From the NCBI RefSeq assembly GCF_000499845.2, contig NC_023754.2, positions 20,710,111 through 20,774,110 on the forward strand: a stretch of 64,000 nt of DNA, given 5' to 3'. Numbering within the stretch: position 1 is the stretch's first letter; every line of letters begins with the position of its first letter. This document shows positions 23,114 through 35,400 of this stretch, in pieces. Origin of the DNA: Phaseolus vulgaris (lineage: Eukaryota > Streptophyta > Magnoliopsida > Fabales > Fabaceae). A program made the position numbers and the translations under genes. Below the pieces are notes generated by a model, which worked only from the letters and a program-made list of their open reading frames with translations, was not told where the DNA came from and searched no databases.

Positions 23114-25691
23114 TTGAAATTACTGTATTTAAATAGCCTTAATTCTATGGCAATTTCTTCCTCATCGTATATTTTGGATGTGCATCCAATAAAACTTTTA
23201 AAATCTTATTTTATCCTTGTCTTCTTTGTTATGAAAAAAAATGTGCAAAAGAGTTTGGTGTCCGTTTGAAGTACAAAGGAGGTGTAGTTGGTGTGGTGGT
23301 GAAGGAAATGTTTCATTTTTAACTCCGATTGACATTGTTTCATCTTCGTTTTCGCACATTCATCTTTCATTTCACATATTTTTGAGCTCAGATGTTCACA
23401 GATAATGATATCTGGAAGTCTGGATATTGACTTAAGGATGCATAAGTCCATAATGCATTGCTAGTAACTTCAGATATACAAATCCATAAGTAAAATAGAT
23501 TTTCAGTTTAAGCTTCTAAACGCACAATCGAGTAAGTGAAATTTCAGGTTTGAGTTTGAGTTTTGGATATGAATATCCTAGATGGTTATATGTGTTTCGG
23601 ATTTCTACATTTGGAAGAGTTTTTTTGTGCATATGGAGATTAATATCCACAAGGTAACTTATATGTTTTTTTTTCAGCATTGTTAATGGATACAATAGAC
23701 TCATACATCTGCGACGTGTTTCCTTCTCCGGTGCTTTCACTCTCTGTCGCCGCTGAAGTCCCTCAAAAACGCTGCCTGAATGTTGTCTTCCTTGTCTGTA
23801 TTTAAGGGTTTCGTCTCTGCCTCAATGAAAAAAACAATGAACGGTGCTTGGTTGCTAGGTTGTGTGCACTTAAATGTAACCCTAATTTTCATTTTATTAA
23901 GGGTGCTTTGATTTTTTCACACGAACATGTTGGATACGAGTCCAAAATGATATAGTGTAAGGAGAATATAAATAACCATATATCATACTTTGATCTGAGG
24001 TCCATCATCAAGGTAATTCGGTAAAGATTATTGTTTCATGCACCTAATCACAATAAGGAAAACACAAAGTTACACTCGAGGGTTTTAAAATTAAAAATAA
24101 GTTTTGACTTTCCTTCTTTTTTATTCGTGTGCACTGTTTTGCTGGTTGGGGTTCTCATTTCTCTTTCGTCTTGCCTGCGTTTTCTGAATCCACCATGTTT
24201 GCTTGGTTCTTTGCACTTGTATATGATGGTTCATGATTTCTTTTTTATTGATTTTTGACATCCATTTCAGGTGCATTCCATTATTGGAGAAAGGTAAGAT
24301 CAATTTTTTTAACTTTCCAAAAATATATTTTCAAATTATACATATTAGTTATGTTTATGAAAGTTCATTTTGGAAAATATAATATGAGAATACATTACGT
24401 ACTCCTAAATCTAAAAATTATGCGCCTAATTCCATTCCAAATTATGCTCCTAATTCCATTAATACATTTTGGAATCCTAAATTCAAAAATAAAAGAAACT
24501 CCAATATTACCTTTTTCAACAAAGGTATTACCCTAAAAATGGATGTTTAAAAACACTAGAAAATACCAATGAACCACAACACAATAGTGTAAATAATCAA
24601 TCAAACACAATGTATTCAAAAAATGTATTAAAAAAATTTAGTGAAAAAAAAACTAAAAATAAGCTTATGCAAATGAAAGAAAAAGGAAATTCAAAACAAA
24701 AACCCTAAAAAGTTAATTTTGTCCTTTCCATATGATATAATATGATTGAAGGCAAATCAATTCATACGGACTAGGAAGCAATAGCATTTGGCCGATTATT
24801 GCTCATTGCACTATCATAGTCTTACATCATTCTTTAAAGTCCTTACAAAAAGTTTTAATTTCAGAGATATTTTAAAAATATATAATCATGATTAATTTTT
24901 AATTATTTTAAGTTAGTCATTCTAAAACATCCTATAATAATTTTATTATTATAAAATAACATTTTAAAAATAAGTTAATATATATTTCGAAATATTCATT
25001 TCAAAATCATAAAATTTTGCACCAATTTTTCTCCATAGGCTTATATTGTAGCATGCATGTCACAATATTAGATAAAGCCATGGGAACAGAATTGTACAAA
25101 ACATCTTCATAAGCCCTGTCATAAAGAAGTAGGTCCTTCGTTTGCAAAATTTCATAAATATATTATTTCTCGGTATATCTTAAATCATAAATTATAAATC
25201 CTAAATTATAAATTCTAAAATATAAACCTTAAAATATTCATTACACAACATTGTCCAATAAACTCTTACTTCGTCCTCAATTTTAGTTAAGCTGGAAAAT
25301 TTTCATATAAGCTATTTTACATGTTTGGTGGTTAAAACATTGTAAAATATTATCCATTTTTTTTAAGAAATAATATATTATGAAAAAAAAGTCTTATAAT
25401 ATATTATGAAAACTATTTTTTGTAATGGAAAAATTAATTTCAAAAACTTTTTTTTATTTTCAGAAAAACTCATACAAAATAAATGATTGAAAAGAGAAAA
25501 TAAGGTACAAATAATTTAAAAAGTAATAGAGAAAAGGGTGGAAATGGAGGGAGTAGACTGAGTATTTTAAAATGTCCAAAAAGTGGGAGTTTGAAAGAAA
25601 AGGTGCAAAGCCCAGCCCAAGATTACCCATGTCTGAGGTTCCGAATCCAAAGAGAGGACACTTTCCTGCAGCCAACAATCACGGGTACTGC
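23114..25691. other. Intergenic DNA upstream of ACP
   Basis: AT-rich, with a probable second member of the 'ttcctgcacc' family starting about 23149 whose far end I could not define. Open frames of 60-93 codons (for example 24031-24258 and 24255-24536) show no domain or splice context. The ACP promoter lies at the right end. Confidence 0.45.
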
Positions 25692-25700
25692 TATATATAT
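25692..25700 (+). promoter_or_regulatory. TATA box of the ACP gene
   Basis: 'tatatatat' lies 94 bp before the ATG and is followed by a CT-rich leader ('cttctctcatcacactc') typical of plant housekeeping transcripts. The start of transcription is expected near 25725-25730. Confidence 0.6.
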
Positions 25701-25793
25701 CTTCTCTCATCACACTCTTCGCGTTCTCCGCCACCTTCTACCTCTTCTCTCCATTTTTTCTTCTGCGCCTTTGCACCTTCACAACACATCACA

Positions 25794-27808
25794 ATGGCCA
25801 CCAATGCACTCTCGGGGACATCACTCTCCATGCGATCTCTCACTTCTCAAACGCAGGTATCGTTTTCCTTCTCCTCTTCCTTATCAATTCTACCTGCTCT
25901 GCTCCGCGCTTCGTTCCCTTCCTGATCTGCTCCTTCCTTGCGGCAAAGTCCTCGATGCGTTTGTTTACATGTTTATTTTTTTTTTCTTTATAGGACGCGA
26001 TTTGTGACCGACACTTCTGAATCTTAATTTTTTGTTTGTTGCTGTTTTTTTCACCGACTGATCACTGATTGCTAGTTCCACTATTTTTTTTTTCACTTCA
26101 ATTTTTGTCTATTTTAACTGTGAAAGGCTTTTAGAAAAAATCAGAAGATTTTGGGGTTTCTCAAGTTACATGCCCAACAAGTGCATACTATTTTTTGTTA
26201 TTTTTTTTTTCTGGTTGAATTAGTGAGAAGAGTTGGACAAAAAATGATAATTTTGGACAAAATCGTGTGTTAGATTCTGCACATATGAATAATGGTAATT
26301 AAATTTGTTCACATGAAAAAAAAACTCCGAAAAAACACTTTAATGTCTTACAATTGGATTTTGTTGTTTTATTTTTTATTCATTAATTAATTCTTTAATG
26401 ATCTTTGTATGGGTGATTTTGTTGAACAGGCCTTCACCTCACTTTCAGGCCAGAGATCTGGTTTGATTTCCAGCTTTGGGAGAAAGAATGTTTCTTTTAA
26501 CTTCCAGCCGCGACAAATTCGCCTTCAAATTTCCTGTGCTGTAAGTAGCTACTGCTGTTTATGATTTGTTTATGATTTTTCATATTTTTGCGTTGGACTA
26601 TTGTTTGCGTGGATATCAAAACACTGTATTTTAGACTTCTTAAGTCTATTGCTGATATGTTTTCTCTAGATCGGATTGTTCTTCATGAACTCTCTCTGTG
26701 AAGTAGGGTGCCTGAGAAATGATTGAGAAAAAATGTTATGTGAATGGTGAAATAGTATGCGTAAGTAAAACATGAGATTGCTCATCCTTATTTTAATTAA
26801 TTACCGCTTGGCCTCAACTAACCATCCGTGTTCTGCTTGGCCTCAACTAACCATTCGTGTACCATTCGTGTTCTGCACCATATATTAGCATACATAAATT
26901 TTATGATTTGTAAGAGATGGTTTTAAATGAAGAAACACTAATCAACTACTACTTGGAGCTTTTACGGGGATATTACTGCAAATACCACAATTAACCATTT
27001 TATTATAATTTGAAAACGTAAATTACATAATGATCTGGTTTTTGGAATCTTGTGCTTTTATTAAGTTTGTGAAGGGCTTTACATGTAGGGAACTGTATGC
27101 TTGTTTGTTATGTGCACACCTTTAATTAATCCATATTCAACACCATTTGACAAATGTGATGCAATCAATGAAATAATATATTTTCTATCCCTCCTTCAAT
27201 GTAAATAGATCCATTAAATCTTCTCTTGTTTGAGCTTTACCAGCGAGTGAAAACGAGCATATGATGAATGTAACAGACTTTAGCTTCTATCAAAAGGGCT
27301 AGAAAGCAAATTTTGCCGTGTTTGATTAGAATTTTTACCAAAACAGGCCATAAATGACTAGGACTTGCCTTCTCTCTTTGTCCGTGCGTGTATATGTATT
27401 TGTATATTTGTATTTATAATGTTTTCATACTTATGTAAACACCTTTGAGCAGGCTAAAGCAGATACAGTAGATAAGGTGTGCGAAATAGTAAAGAAGCAG
27501 TTGGCCGTGGCTGAAGGTGAAACTGTGACCGCAGAATCAACATTTCAAAAACTTGGAGCTGATTCCCTTGACACGGTAACGAGAAACGCCACGGCAACAC
27601 TAAACATTTCAGTATAGTATCTACGATCTTATCTTACATATGCAGTGAATGATTGTGGATTTCGTTTAAATATTTGTAGGTTGAGATCGTGATGGCACTC
27701 GAGGAAGCATTTGGTATCGCCATTGAGGAAGAGAGCGCACAGACCATCACTACAGTTCAGCAAGCTGCTGATCTTATCGAAGATATCATTGACAAGAAGA
27801 GTTCTTAG
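25794..27808 (+). CDS. Chloroplast acyl carrier protein
   Basis: Carries growing acyl chains in plastid type II fatty acid synthesis on a phosphopantetheine arm. Four exons: 25794-25856, 26430-26540, 27453-27575, 27680-27808, for 142 aa. Residues 1 to about 58 are a Ser/Thr/Arg-rich, acid-poor transit peptide ending in QISCA, a typical processing region. The mature domain starts [17 protein letters not shown] and carries GADSLDTVE, with Ser96 as the phosphopantetheine site. Helices [17 protein letters not shown] and [12 protein letters not shown] follow. The four-exon split (transit, transit, helix I plus DSL, C-terminus) is the standard plant ACP layout. It converges on the CAND2-like gene 527 bp downstream. 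It cannot be a mitochondrial ACP, given the transit sequence and the DSLDTVE motif. Confidence 0.96.
26811..26875. repeat. Short tandem duplication in ACP intron 2
   Basis: 'cttggcctcaactaaccat' occurs twice 31 bp apart, followed by two 'accattcgtgt' copies. It is a simple local duplication with no sign of function. Confidence 0.7.
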
Positions 27809-28335
27809 AATAAACATGTACCAGAAGGTTTGAGTAAACATGAACTCATAGTCTCCGTACCGGTCAACGTTTATGGTGTGGGGCAATTTTGAGTCTAGAG
27901 TGTTTTAGTTGTGAACTGTTGTTGCGTGATAAAAAAAGTCTGAGAACAAAAACAAGTTAGTCCAACCTTTTGCTTCTGGATATTAGTTATATTGAGTCGT
28001 CTTTTTGCATTAAGTGGTTTCTGTCTGTGATATGTTAATTTTATCAGAGATAGATTATTTATGTTACTGACATTTTATGTTAATTTTATTTAGTTCTCAA
28101 TTCTTGCTGGATTATTAAGATAATTAGGTTATTGCTAAAATTAGGAAAGGAACCTCAACAGCACAAGCGGAGAGAACTCCATATACGTTTAAAGTCATTT
28201 TCATTAAATAACAGAACAGTTGAGGTTCTAACAGATAAACATTTTTGTACATGATATTGCAATCTGCTGGCATAGTTATTTCATTTGCATAGTCCCGATA
28301 CTGATGCAACATTAATTTAGCTAATGCTGATAACA
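27809..28335. other. Convergent 3' ends of ACP and CAND2-like genes
   Basis: The 527 bp between the two stop codons must hold both 3' untranslated regions. I see U-rich stretches on the ACP side around 28020-28090 but no unambiguous polyadenylation signal. Confidence 0.5.
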
Positions 28336-31018
28336 TCATTCCCAATCCGTGTCGAAGAAACCCGCATCTTTCATCTCGGAATAATACACGTTTTCCAAAT
28401 GAAAATTTTCTTCCTGAAATTCCGAAGCAAAAACATGATTATTAACAAGGAAAGTTGTCTTTAAACACTAGCTAAATGTTTGAAAATAAACGGCACTAAC
28501 CTGAAAAAAGTCTGTTTGGAATGTTGTAAACAAAAAAGGAAGGTAAAATGCATGGTAAAAGACAACTGCGACACGATACAACCTGTGAACAAAGAGTAAA
28601 CAAGGCTTTAGACAATGTTGCCAAAGAAGGACAGCTCAAAACGGATCTCTTCTCAGTTAAATTAGGATCTAACCAGAAACCAAATGCAACACCATTTCCA
28701 GTGAGCCCACAAGCAAGTGTCGCAGCCGCATTAAAAATGAACATGACAGCAACATACTTGTAAAAGGCAATTTTTGCTGCATGAAAGGAAAGGAAAGGAA
28801 AGGAAATTAGGAAGCCAGAAAAAGTTAAAAAAACGCATGTTAAAAAAAACACTCACCAGGCAACGTTTCTCTCCATCCGGAATGGTACATGAACATTATG
28901 AAGCCATAAACAGCAGTGAGCAACAGCTTGTGTACAACCAACAAGTTCCACTTCACATGATTCGTATTTTCATTGCTGTCGACGAATAGTGGGATCCCAA
29001 ATACAAAAAGATATATAGCCTAACAAGAAAAAAGGTGCAATCATTCTTCCATCAGACGATGCAGTGCCAAAGTAAAGCACAGATTTCGATAACAAAAAGG
29101 AAATCTGCATGCTTTTTTCATTTGGCGTGAAAAAAATAAGTTGATTTGGCAAGTGAGAGAGCACTAACGTGCTTTGTTATCTCCACCTAGCGTTGGTCAC
29201 ATTATAATAACATGATTTAACCAAGGACAATACTTTGTATTTTGGTAAAAACCCAAAGAAATACCTTCAACAGTATATCCAGGCCAACAACGAGCGTTGA
29301 GATACCAAAAGTCCGTTTCATTGCTTCTAAGCCACCTGCATGATTTCCTTGAAGTAAAAAAGCCACCAAGCTCACTTCCAAAAACAGCATTCCGGAAGTA
29401 GTAAACAAGGACAGCAAGTTCCATGACAACTCTCTTCTAGATGTGCACTCCCATGCCTGGAGTCATCAAAGATCAAATAAAACATATATTAAACCACTAC
29501 TCTAGTCTCAAGTGAAGGTACAGAAAATCCTAGTAAACAAGAAATGAGCATTAGAAAAAGCAAATTCCAATTCGTATAGGAATTATGTCCTATCTGAAAA
29601 ATCTTTTTAGGTTTCATTTTTCATATGTTTCCTATATTAGCGCTATTTTTGGTTTCCATACCCAGACACTATCCTTTTTACTCTAAACACATTCTAGTTG
29701 TCAAGCGTCTAATTTGATCACGTAAAATTGTTACAAAATAGAAATTGACAAGGTATCTTATAAATTTTCAGACAAAATGAAATAACCACAAATTTTGTAT
29801 GTTTCTTTTTCAATTTTATGAGAACAATTTGTGACGGATTAATAACCCCTATGATATTTTTGACAGTTTCGTACCCCCAATTTCCATATTGTAACTAAAG
29901 CAATTAGGTTATAGCCATAAGAGCCGAAACATATAAATGCTAAATATACGGAATTAACCCAAATCCATAAAAAGTCATTTTAGCCCCTAGAGAAATAAAC
30001 GGAAAATTGCTAGTTTTCTCAGAAAAATAAAAATAAAAAGATTCATACTAACATAACTTAAAATTGAACCAAAGAAACTAAAAGATTGAAAATAAATTGT
30101 TTATCTTTTGAGACTCTATTATATAGCAGTACTTGATTTGATCGTATAAATAACATACTCACTTCTCCTTCTTTTTTCTATTTTTATTAAAAATTACAGT
30201 TCGGGAATGAAAAATACAGCAAAAAATGACTTTGTTTCTCTTTATTTTGAAGCAACTTTCATCAATTAGCACTACTAAATGTAAACGTCAGGGGAAAAGA
30301 AAAAGTTACAATAAATTAATTTTTTAAGTGAATATAAGGAAAAATAATTTAAAATTAGCATAACTATAAATTAAAATTAGCATAACTATAAATTAAAGTC
30401 AAAGTAACTTCTCCAAAAGTTGAACATTAATTTATATTAACTTTTTATTCATTTATTTTTCGTAATAAGAACTCATGGCTTCTTCTATCCCTAGTCAAGG
30501 CACTCGTGTAAGTAAGTAGTACAATGAAATCCCACTCCTTAGGTATGACACTCAAATAACGAAACATTTCTGCAAACATTTGTTATACTCATGAACTAAT
30601 TTTAAAGCTTAATTAACCGACTCTGCTACAAAATAAGTGAAAAAAAAAAACGTTTCCCATGAAATCTCTTTATGGAAAATGGCATAGAAATTGGTAATTG
30701 ACATATGAACAGAACAATCATTATACATGAATTAGAACGAACCTGGAGAAAGCACCAAGCGAGATTGAGAAGTGTGACGAGCCAGAGCGATGCGTTGTAC
30801 GAAACGATGATGTAGGAGCGAGCAAGGGAGAGTTTGAGGAAGGTGTGTCTGGCTTGAAGTGTCAGGTACATGAGGAAAATGAAGGAGGGAATGATGAGAA
30901 TGGCATTGTGCCAGAACCCGTGACATGCGAATAGCCAATCGTGGAACGCGTGGGTGGAACCGGTGGCTATCACGCCACGTGAGTCGGAGACTTGCGATAT
31001 CACTGACTGTGGAACCAT
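28336..31018 (-). CDS. Seven-helix membrane protein, CAND2/TPRA1-like
   Basis: Plant homologue of animal transmembrane protein adipocyte-associated 1. In Arabidopsis it was listed as a candidate G-protein-coupled receptor (CAND2), but coupling is unproven. Six exons: 31018-30743, 29456-29265, 29019-28857, 28776-28674, 28582-28501, 28413-28336, for 297 aa. About seven hydrophobic segments can be read: NAILIIPSFIFLMYL, ASLWLVTLLNLAWCFL, the stretch around SGMLFLEVSLVAFLL, FGISTLVVGLDILL running into AIYLFVFGIPLF, LLTAVYGFIMFM, YVAVMFIFNAAATLA, and FYLPFLFTTF. The N-terminus has HDWLFACHGFWHN. The tail ends with EENFHLENVYYSEMKDAGFF and DTDWE, a conserved acidic tail in the plant family. All six exons keep frame with GT-AG junctions. 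There is no signal peptide. Assignment is by sequence recognition and synteny. Confidence 0.9.
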
Positions 31019-32458
31019 AGTGTCTGAAAGGGGAATTGCACGGGAGAAGAAAACCCTAATTTTCTGATTTCGACATGTAAATGGAGCTTCGCCTTCAATT
31101 TGTTACGTGGCCCACTGGTTCTAACCTCTTTGACCACTGAATCTGACTTCCGTGTCCTTAAGTTGTTTACTGTTACATAAATCTTCCGGAATTAAATTAA
31201 TTGTATTTATCATCCAATTATTATAGAATGAATTTTATTATTTTAAAACGGTACATTATTAAATATGATTTATGTAATTAATTAATTTATAAGGTACATT
31301 ATTAAATATTACATATTTTTTTAATGGAACTTTTGGAAGTAAAAATAGATGGAGAGAGATTTCACATATTGAGAATATTACGAGATAATAACAGTATAAA
31401 ATTAATTAGTATAGTGTTTAATGTTAGAATAATAATTATGTCAGCTAAATTGAGAGTCATCATTTATTTATAGAGACTTTTGAATTGATTTTTTCTTCTT
31501 TATCTTTTATCATCAGAATAACATTATATTTAAATAATAAAATCACATATTTTATCATTCTACATTATTTATGAGTTTACAATAAATAAATAAAAAATAT
31601 TATATCTAAATAAAAGATCTATCCATTAATATAATATTTCATTAATTTCTTCTTATCTCATACAACAAATAATATATGGTACAAAATTTTAGAAAATAAA
31701 TAAGAGAAAAAAAAACTTGTTCTCTATTAAAAAATACTGAACTTAACGATATTAATTCCTTATCCAACTTTTTCACATTGATTTTGTGTCCGATCAACAC
31801 CATATCGACACATAATCGATATGACTCGGACACAAGTAAAAAATACAAATAATAACTTTATACATAATTATAAATAGATAAATTTGGTAAAATAATATCT
31901 TTAAATTGTAAAATAAATTTATCATAATTATCTTAATAAGAATTTCAAAAGTTAAATTTGGTAAAAAAAAAAATTAAAAATTAAAAATAATAATTTTCAA
32001 ATTAAAAAAATGAATCCTATATTATTTATAAAAACTTTGAATACGTGAAGTTGGGAAACCGTTACAAAATGGAAGCGTTCATGGCTGCATCGAGGTCACA
32101 TACACCTCTCAAGTTTTCAACCCATAACGTGTCTGTATTTGGGAACAGATCCTCAACTCCCTCCACAATAGCAGGATACCACTCCAAGACCCTTCCACTA
32201 CTCATTTCATTTTCCTCTGTCTCGCTTTTCTTCTAACAACAATCTTTCTAATACAAAATGCAAAATATATTAGGTTACGCCAAACAGATCCATGAATTCG
32301 GACACCAATTTTTCCACGTTCTTCCTATTTTGAAATAAATTCCTGTTTCAGACACAAAGCAAAGCAAGTTTTACCATAATTTTATAATCCATGTATGAGA
32401 ATCTGATTATTTTCTTTATAGTGTTTCTTTATTTATTTTTACTTTTCTTGGATTCTAG
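31019..32458. other. Divergent promoter region, CAND2-like / SCD2-like
   Basis: Intergenic DNA between two divergent genes, AT-rich from 31180 to 32040. The right part (about 32041-32458) probably contains the SCD2 leader: 'gattctag' directly before the ATG at 32459 looks like a splice acceptor, which would imply a leader intron. An open frame at 32045-32236 would lie in that leader and has no recognisable domain. No TATA box was assigned. Confidence 0.45.
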
Positions 32459-35400
32459 ATGGATCGGCGAAGGATGTATGAAAGGCAAAACAGCTCTTCC
32501 GGGACGCCGACGACGCCTTCCTCACCGGGGAACACGATAACGCCAGTGCACCGTCACTCGCGTGCAGGTTCCACCGGCTCTGCCATGACCGGTGTCCGAA
32601 GAGCACAGAACAATGCCACTAAAGCCGCCGCGCAGAGACTCGCACAGGTCATGTCGCACGACGATGATGAAGACGAGGACGACGTTCCTCTCGACTACTC
32701 CTCGATCACCGGCGCCGGAGGCATTGGCCTCGGCGGTGGAAGACCGATGCCAAGTCGTTCTCCCATGGTAACTTAATCAACTACCTTCACCGCTTCGGTT
32801 GCATATATTTACTCCTTTTAGAATTGAAGGTGATAGGAATTTGATGCTGTTGTTGTTGCTGTTCTATTAGGCAGTTCGGAGCGTTCAGGACCCAGCTTCG
32901 TCTGCAAGGTCCCGGTCACCGATGGTAATTTCGCTTCATGGTCTGATCGCAGTTCTTTATTTGAAATTTGTCTCCAGTCTTAGTTTCCGTGTTAAAATTG
33001 TTCTGTTTCTTTTAGTCTTTTCGCTCTGCTCAAGATCAAACTCCAGCTGTGAGATCACGTTCCCCTGCGGTAACTGGATTTTTCGTTGCAATGATGTATA
33101 TAATATTGAAGGCTGCTTAATTGGAATAACACAAGTTGATAAACACTTTTAATTTTGTTTCTTCTAGTCAGTTCGCTCGACGCAAGATCATACACCATCT
33201 GCTAGATCTCGGTCCCCAGCGGTATTTAGCTTCTTTATCATGCCTACCATTTTTACTGGAAATACTTACACACAATCTCTGCAATTGACTAAATCTTGTT
33301 CAAAGTTATAAATTATCTGAGTTTTAGTCTTTGTATGATGAATTCTTCTTCAGACTCTATAATTTTTTAAGAAATCTTAAGATTAACAAAACAAAAAGTG
33401 TATTAGAATAGTGAAGATCTATAGTATCACTCATCAACTTAATTGGGTACAAGAGAGTGAAAGTGAAGTCTAAATGTAAGGATTTAAAGAGTGGTTATTG
33501 CACTAAAAATAATCTAACATGTTTTGGTAGTTGTTTTTTAGTCTACCAAGTTTGGTGGTTTAGTTGAACGTGTTTGAATAAGAAAAACAGAGTTTTTCAA
33601 TTTAAGAACCAAATGGCATGCATTTGTATATTTATGTCTTTTAAAATATTTGTTATCGTTTTTCTATCATTCTTTTGAAATTAAAATATGTATTAATTTT
33701 TTCTAAAACATTCTTAATTAATTGAAATGCTTTTATAAAAAAATAGATATTTAAAATGAATGAGATATAGAGTTTTATTAGTCTAATTTGATAATATAAA
33801 GACCCAGTACTATTTAAAGCAATAATATCATTTTTTGATTAATTTATTGGTTTCAACTAATTTTCCTATATCACGTGAATTAGTTAAAATGTTTTTTGAA
33901 TTAGTTGAATGGAGGGACTAATTTGTTAGTTTCGAATGATTGTTAATATGATAAAGTTGATGAAACTTTGATTTCGTGAATTTGCATTAGTCAGTTCGTG
34001 CTGCTCAAGAGCAGCCACAATCGTTGAGAGGCATATCTAGTGTTCGATCATCTGCCACTTTAAATGCTCTTCCTGCTGAGCAACCTCCACCTCGAACACC
34101 CACAATACTGAATAATGCAGAGCAACCACCTTCTGCTCGTTCAGCGCCAGGAAACCGAACCCTGGACTTTTCTCCCTCCACTCGCACTATGATATCGACA
34201 CGGTCGACTCAACCCAGTAACGCGAACAATGATCAACCTCCCTCTGCTCGCTCAGTCTCGGGCCGTCCCAGTGGACTTTCTAAGGTGGTTCCCATGGTGC
34301 CCCCTAGTGTACCTATTACCCTCAGACCAGCCTCTTCTGTTGGTGTCCCACCATCTGAGCCTCTTATTGATGTTAGAAAAGACAGAAGGTATGCCGCTAC
34401 TGCTGTTCTTTCTTTTATATTTCCTTTACAGAGAAACTATCAGACACTGTGGAGTCATAGAAACTGGTGCTTTCCACTACTGCAGCTCCCACATAAGAGA
34501 GAAAGACAAATGGAATGTGTGGTGTCTCGTACTGGAGTTGTCTAGTATTTCTTATTTATTGTGCATCTATTCCGATTAATGTAAAGGAGATATTTGACCG
34601 CTGTTTGCACTCTATTTTTACAACTCGGATTTGATTTTCTAAAGATGAACAAATTTAATTTTGAAAGGTAAAGTAAAATTATAATCATTAGTTAAAAATG
34701 ATTGAAATTATAATTCTTTTCAAATATGTAGTTTTTTTTTTCACAATTTTAACTGTTGATTGGAAATTCTAATCAGTGAAAATATTTCCTTCATTAACTT
34801 GAGAGGTGTCAGATCCAACTGGAATTCGGGTAAATAAAATATCATTTCATGATTGGCCCACTATCAAAAGACTAAATCTGATAATGAATCACACAGTTTT
34901 ACAATCTTTGTTTTTAAAATGCATGTCGTAAACAAAGTTAGGGATGACATTCAGATCCATGATTTAATCTCTAATCCTATATGTTTTTTTATGTCTGTGT
35001 AGATTGTCTCTTGATCTGGGTAGTATGAAGGTAAGAGAAAACGCCAATCCGCAGCATCGTCCTACTAGTGAGCTTGAAGACGAGGTAGTACATGGGTCCA
35101 TGTTGGACACCCTATCTAATTATTATGTTCATATGCATGCTTCTGATGTCCTTTTTTTCATATCAGTGTCACTAATCAAGTTACACGCTCTGTATTTGTA
35201 CTTGTTCCTTACTCCGTTTCATCCCCCTTTTAACTTTACTGCCTTGTATTTCTTAATCTTCAACGGCCTCGGCCATGTATGGCTGCTGTCTCTTTTCAGG
35301 AATCTACTAATGCGATGTGAATTTTAATGCAGCTTGATATGTTACAAGAAGAAAACGACAATTTGGTTGAAAAGGTGATCAAATGCTTTAGTTTGAGTAT

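Noticed and set aside
34229..34579. 116-codon plus-strand frame [18 protein letters not shown]
   Set aside because: Shifted frame of the large SCD2 exon 33991-34388 running into the following intron.
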